The notes beneath the pieces are model-generated. The model did not search any database. It was not told the DNA's origin and saw only the letters and a program-made list of their open reading frames with translations. Positions 60,759 through 64,000 of a stretch of 64,000 nt of DNA are shown one piece after another. This DNA is from an uncultured Alphaproteobacteria bacterium (GTDB lineage: Bacteria > Pseudomonadota > Alphaproteobacteria > Rhodobacterales > Rhodobacteraceae), in assembly GCA_902570265.1 (NCBI GenBank), contig CACFXF010000007.1, positions 1 through 64,000 of the forward strand, given 5' to 3'. The number at the start of each line of letters is the position of its first letter. Within the stretch, counting starts at the first letter, position 1. The position numbers were made by a program, and so were the translations under genes.

Positions 60759-62048
60759 TTAGGAGATGTGCAATTGTCGACGGCCAAGTTCGGTAAGGTC
60801 GTCAACTGTTGCCCTCCCCTCAAAATTTACCTCATAATCCTCTGCGGCAAAATCTGGCGCGCTTCGTCCCACTTGGAAGGCATATGCTTGTCTGCGTGCA
60901 TAGGCTTCGTTTTTTGCACAAACTGGAGAGGCACCAACATAAATAACATTTGCATAATCGTCACCCTGATGCTCATTTGCTACGGAATGTATGACATCTG
61001 GATGCCACCAAACCGTATCACCCGGCTCTACTATTGGAATACTGATTAAGCCTTCTAGAATTTCGTTATGCCATTCTGGACTTGCACCTAGTGCCCGCCC
61101 AGGGAGCGCGCCACAAAGGTCATCCTCAGCAACATCTTCTTGCAAAGCCCTAAGTAGAAAATAGGAAATTGACTTTGCAATTGGCAATAGGCTCAGAGTT
61201 CCATCGCCAGGACCCTGTGGTGTCAATGCAGTCCATCCTTGAAACGTTCGAAACATCGAGCAGACGGAAGGCGATGCATATTCGCGTGTTTGAGTACGAA
61301 AAGCAGCCTTCCATGGATCGAAGCCTTGGATGTCTCCTTCGTAAATAAGACGGTATATAGCCTGATAGGCAGGATCACACCATCTTTCATAGGATCCGCT
61401 GTCCATATGTGGTGAGAGGCCAAGCGTTGTGTCTCCTGGCTGACGGCGACGAATGCGATCGGCATAAGCAAAATCGTTCTCAGGATCGAATTCAGGACCC
61501 ATGGGACCAGAAATATTATAAAGCCGATTGAGGAAACGCTTCGTAGTTGCCATACTCTCCGCCTGCCTTGCCATAATTTGTGGGCGCGACCAGTAAAGAC
61601 TAAAAATCTGTGGGTTGGCGTCTTCAAGCCCGCTGAAATATTTATCCAGATCTTTTTTTTTGTTGGCTGCAGTGAGGTAGTCGTTTCGGTCAATATACTC
61701 GCCAATCTCATGATTCCACTCACTGACTTGAATACGGTCAAAAACACCTTTTACTATCACGCATCCACGACGACGAACCAAATCACGAAATGGCTCTTCG
61801 ACAGCACCTTTAACAATTTCATGATATTCTACTTGTGGAATTACGGTAAGTTCTGCATCATGCTTAGCTCTTATCGCTTCAACTTCACGGAGCATCATAT
61901 CGCGACTTTTAACAAATGCTTTGGCTACATCGAACCTTCGTAAAAGTTCGAATTTTGTTTCTCGAATAAAACGTTTTGCGTCAAATTCCACATCATACCT
62001 CAGTACAGTCTCGTCTCCCAACACTATATCAGCTTTTGGGATATTCAT
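60759..62048 (-). CDS. DUF1479 family putative 2-oxoglutarate/Fe(II) oxygenase (YbiU-like)
   Basis: The 429-residue protein resembles YbiU and other DUF1479 members. It has RDLVRRRGCVIVKGVF (about residues 87-102), the metal-binding LSPHMDSGSYERWCDPAYQ (about 217-235; His and Asp) and the distal His in VWWHPDVIHSVANE (about 364-377). These fit a double-stranded beta-helix iron oxygenase. Some such proteins hydroxylate small acids, but the substrate here is not known. It shares the minus strand and composition of the sugar operon but is separated from it by the SDR/AKR pair. Confidence 0.82.
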   Translation of the reverse strand: MNIPKADIVLGDETVLRYDVEFDAKRFIRETKFELLRRFDVAKAFVKSRDMMLREVEAIRAKHDAELTVIPQVEYHEIVKGAVEEPFRDLVRRRGCVIVKGVFDRIQVSEWNHEIGEYIDRNDYLTAANKKKDLDKYFSGLEDANPQIFSLYWSRPQIMARQAESMATTKRFLNRLYNISGPMGPEFDPENDFAYADRIRRRQPGDTTLGLSPHMDSGSYERWCDPAYQAIYRLIYEGDIQGFDPWKAAFRTQTREYASPSVCSMFRTFQGWTALTPQGPGDGTLSLLPIAKSISYFLLRALQEDVAEDDLCGALPGRALGASPEWHNEILEGLISIPIVEPGDTVWWHPDVIHSVANEHQGDDYANVIYVGASPVCAKNEAYARRQAYAFQVGRSAPDFAAEDYEVNFEGRATVDDLTELGRRQLHIS

Positions 62049-62410
62049 AGACTTATCTGAATATCAATAATGCTGACTATTAAGCAGCGCTATGTCGTTG
62101 ACCCATGCCAACAGCCATAAGCCGCACCCAGTTGCTGCGGTGAGGAGCTACTTAAAATAAAATTCTACGGTATTCTTTAAAATCTATTACTAAATTCATA
62201 TTATAGTAAACGACAATCCGCGATTTAAAACTTATCACTATGAAATTACATATTCAGTTTAATTTTATTATCTGTAGAAGCTGTTTTAAGACATAAAGCC
62301 TTCCCACCACAATGCCTACTTGAGGGTTGATTACCTGTTTTGCAGTAGTTTAAGCGAATTAAGAATTTGGAAGTTGAGACTTTGTTAAAATTTTAAACTT
62401 AGGCCAAACT
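62049..62410. other. Intergenic region with a possible gene relic
   Basis: Near 62080-62150 on the minus strand a GC-richer stretch reads as 22 codons (VAPHRSNWVRLMAVGMGQRH and a short end) with stops on both sides and no start, which looks like the C-terminal remnant of a lost gene. The other 260 bases are AT-rich, with no hairpin or frame that I can support. Confidence 0.3.
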
Positions 62411-63061
62411 TTAATTAGCAAATGTAAGATCGGCAGCGTTTGAGCCAGAGACAACGGTCTCTACATTTACTAGATCGTTATCTTTTACACGTTTTTTTGC
62501 TTGATTCGAGGACAACCCTTGGTCTAGCCACCTTTGCATTAACCTTTCGCGTAATAATTTAGGTTCAACGTCTAAAAACACTGAAAAATCCCAGTATTTT
62601 GAAAGATCACACCAAAACGGAGCATCTAGTAAAAGGTAATTTCCTTCTACCAAAACCAAATCACAATCCTCTGATATGAAGCCCGCACCCGCAATAGCAA
62701 GGTCTTTATCTCTATCAAATTTAGGAAATATAATTTCCGGTTCGTTGCTAAGACGCGAAATTAGCTTTGCAAAACCTCCCACGTCAAAGGTGCTAGGTGA
62801 GCCTTTGACATCAATCAAATTACGTTCAAGCAAGATACTGTTATCTAAGTGGAAGCCGTCCATTGGTACGACTTGCGCAAGACCACCAGCTTGAGCTATT
62901 AGCGGGACCAAAGCCTTCGCAATTGTTGATTTGCCACTGCCGGGTGGGCCTACAATCGCAACTACACGGCGCTGACCTTGTCGCGGGGCATTTAAAATAG
63001 AAGTAACCAGACCTGTAATACCGTTAATTTCAGGCTCAAACATTGGTGCCACACTTATCAC
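62411..63061 (-). CDS. P-loop kinase, fructose-kinase FrcK / uridine-kinase-like
   Basis: The 216-residue protein has Walker A AIVGPPGSGKSTIAKAL (about residues 34-50), then VVPMDGFHLDNSILLERN (about 64-81), the phosphoacceptor-binding part of the FrcK/PanK/Udk group, and LVLVEGNYLLLD (Walker-B-like) near residue 135. An Arg-rich lid (RLMQRW) follows. It would phosphorylate a sugar or nucleoside. FrcK-type kinases accompany sugar ABC systems in Alphaproteobacteria, which fits the operon to the left. Translation may start at the ATG six codons downstream. Confidence 0.83.
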   Translation of the reverse strand: MISVAPMFEPEINGITGLVTSILNAPRQGQRRVVAIVGPPGSGKSTIAKALVPLIAQAGGLAQVVPMDGFHLDNSILLERNLIDVKGSPSTFDVGGFAKLISRLSNEPEIIFPKFDRDKDLAIAGAGFISEDCDLVLVEGNYLLLDAPFWCDLSKYWDFSVFLDVEPKLLRERLMQRWLDQGLSSNQAKKRVKDNDLVNVETVVSGSNAADLTFAN

Positions 63062-63474
63062 CCCGTTTCAATACTGGACAAACCGAAGCTTCAAAATAAT
63101 GGCGCACATGACTAAGCATCTGAGTTTTTACAACATTGTTTGGGTTCATAGCAATTTTGTCAAACTTTGACCTAGCACCATAAAGTTTTCGACAAAACAG
63201 CATCGTTCTAATTAATGCGTTGATGAATCCATTTTTGTAAACCAACCTTATACTCCCTCTGCTTCTCTTTTTAGTGGATAACCGCAAACAAAGAAAGTTC
63301 TATTTAGAAAATTTAACTTTAAAACGTAGTACACGTGTATCAAAGGCCTCAGCGATTAGCATAGACACGTATGGGTTTGAAGTGACGTAAAGTTTATTTA
63401 CCCTTGACAGGCAATTAATCAAGCTTTTTATTATTATTTGGAGAATTAAATAAATTTTTTTTAAGGAGATTTTG
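63062..63474. other. Intergenic region with candidate promoter of the desaturase gene
   Basis: No convincing gene is seen. A short minus-strand frame (63036-63287, 83 codons) overlaps the kinase gene end and has no known pattern. TTGACA at 63404 followed by TATTAT at 63429-63434 (19-base spacing, rather long) could drive the plus-strand gene, which also has AAGGAG 7 bases before its ATG. Confidence 0.35.
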
Positions 63475-64000
63475 ATGGGGGAGTCCAATTTTGGTCGCGA
63501 GGATTCGCGAGGAGACTGGTCACCAGACAAGCCGATTAGCTACGGCCCCCTCTTTACTTGGCCTCCAAAACCTAAAGCCCTTTTGACCTGGTTCTTTGGC
63601 ATTCCTGGATACCTGTTCCCCTGGAATGTGGCGTACGCAATTGCTGCGATCGTTATCTGGTTTTTTCTGACCCCATCACTGGATCATTTCGAGACACTTT
63701 CGGTATTTTGTTTTGGGATGCTTCTGATACGCAACCTTGTTCTGGCGCTGATTGTTTATGGTGCATGGCATTTATGGCTCTATGTATTCAGAAAACAGGG
63801 TACAGAATTTAAATATGACCGCAAATGGCCTGACAAAAATTCAAAGCGCTTTACATTTAATAATCAGATATATGACAACATGTTTTGGACATTGGCAAGT
63901 GGGGTACCTATCTGGACATGCTATGAAATGCTATTGCTTTGGGCCTATTCAAATGGCTATGCGACGATAATCAGTCCGGTCGAGAATCCAATGACATTCA
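63475..64000 (+). CDS. Sterol desaturase/fatty-acid hydroxylase family protein, 5' part
   Basis: The frame opens at ATG 63475 after AAGGAG and is still open at the window edge, giving at least 175 residues. The start WSPDKPISYGPLFTWPPKP is typical of an alphaproteobacterial sterol-desaturase-like group. Hydrophobic segments follow near residues 36-65, 75-101 and 135-160. The His boxes that would prove a di-iron membrane hydroxylase should lie beyond the window end. The only internal His signs are ordinary. Family by resemblance; incomplete. Confidence 0.7.
   Translation, partial: MGESNFGREDSRGDWSPDKPISYGPLFTWPPKPKALLTWFFGIPGYLFPWNVAYAIAAIVIWFFLTPSLDHFETLSVFCFGMLLIRNLVLALIVYGAWHLWLYVFRKQGTEFKYDRKWPDKNSKRFTFNNQIYDNMFWTLASGVPIWTCYEMLLLWAYSNGYATIISPVENPMTF

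Noticed and set aside
61223-61747. A minus-strand frame of 174 codons within the DUF1479 gene
   Set aside because: It is in another frame of the same strand as a clear 429-residue protein with conserved metal motifs, so it is not a gene.
63036-63287. An 83-codon minus-strand frame upstream of the P-loop kinase
   Set aside because: It overlaps the kinase start, has no usable ribosome-binding site and no recognisable pattern, so it was not listed as a gene.
1-64000. CRISPR arrays, insertion sequences, integrases or phage packaging genes
   Set aside because: I looked for regularly spaced repeats, transposase or integrase motifs and terminase-like proteins and saw none. The insertion at tRNA-Phe therefore has no visible mobilising enzyme in the window.

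Overview
The window most likely comes from a pelagic alphaproteobacterium with a small, tightly packed genome. Gene spacing is very short and overlapping starts and stops are frequent. Periplasmic-binding-protein transporters dominate, and I recognise no transcriptional regulator in 64 kb. The species cannot be named from this sequence alone. Base composition is not uniform: by eye the left 45 kb is about 30-33% GC, 45.2-48.8 kb is in the low-to-mid 40s, and 48.9-64 kb is close to 50%. Both steps coincide with remnants of a tRNA-Phe gene.

1-13.9 kb: a small exported protein, an acyl-CoA synthetase (oxalyl-CoA-synthetase-like) overlapping a ketopantoate-reductase-family gene, a 1774-residue flagellin-like repeat protein, a proline-racemase-family enzyme, a CIA30-domain protein, a TPR-methyltransferase fusion, two tandem hotdog thioesterases and uracil-DNA glycosylase. 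14-24.8 kb: a DAO-type flavin oxidase and a polar amino-acid ABC transporter whose binding protein is divergent from its ATPase and permease. The permease side continues into an AhpD-like protein, a 2-oxoglutarate/Fe(II) oxygenase and an M29-peptidase-like gene. The binding-protein side continues into a second AhpD-like protein, a class V aminotransferase, a fatty-acid desaturase, XdhC and a MobA-like nucleotidyltransferase.

24.8-29.9 kb: a deoxy-sugar cassette (CDP-glucose 4,6-dehydratase, 3,5-epimerase, sugar C-methyltransferase), then a rearrangement scar. At the scar an AGE-like gene and a uxuB-like gene are both cut short and joined through a 79-bp inverted copy of the neighbouring uxuA. 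30.1-37.2 kb: a minus-strand cluster combining an NMT1/SsuA-type ABC transporter with a cytosine-deaminase-like amidohydrolase, a creatininase-family enzyme, an FAD-linked oxidase, a flavodoxin-fold reductase and RidA. This looks like uptake and breakdown of a nitrogen-containing ring or amide. 37.3-44.8 kb: a GH4 enzyme, a ribose/fructose-type ABC transporter, a divergent PanB-like protein, an aldehyde dehydrogenase and a second desaturase closely related to the one at 22 kb.

45.0-48.9 kb: malyl-CoA lyase divergent from malate-CoA ligase subunits mtkA and mtkB. Together these convert malate, CoA and ATP to acetyl-CoA and glyoxylate, the core of the serine cycle. The three genes lie between two 57-bp direct repeats derived from the 3' part of tRNA-Phe, as if the cassette arrived by site-specific insertion. 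48.9-62 kb: a higher-GC carbohydrate or polyol operon with a four-part ABC transporter, DUF4432 epimerase-like protein, an internally deleted zinc alcohol dehydrogenase, DhnA-type aldolase, Gfo/Idh/MocA dehydrogenase and PfkB kinase. An SDR, an aldo/keto reductase and a DUF1479 oxygenase follow. 62.4-64 kb: a FrcK-like P-loop kinase and the start of a sterol-desaturase-family gene that runs off the window.

All identifications come from reading motifs and overall protein resemblance. No database search was possible.
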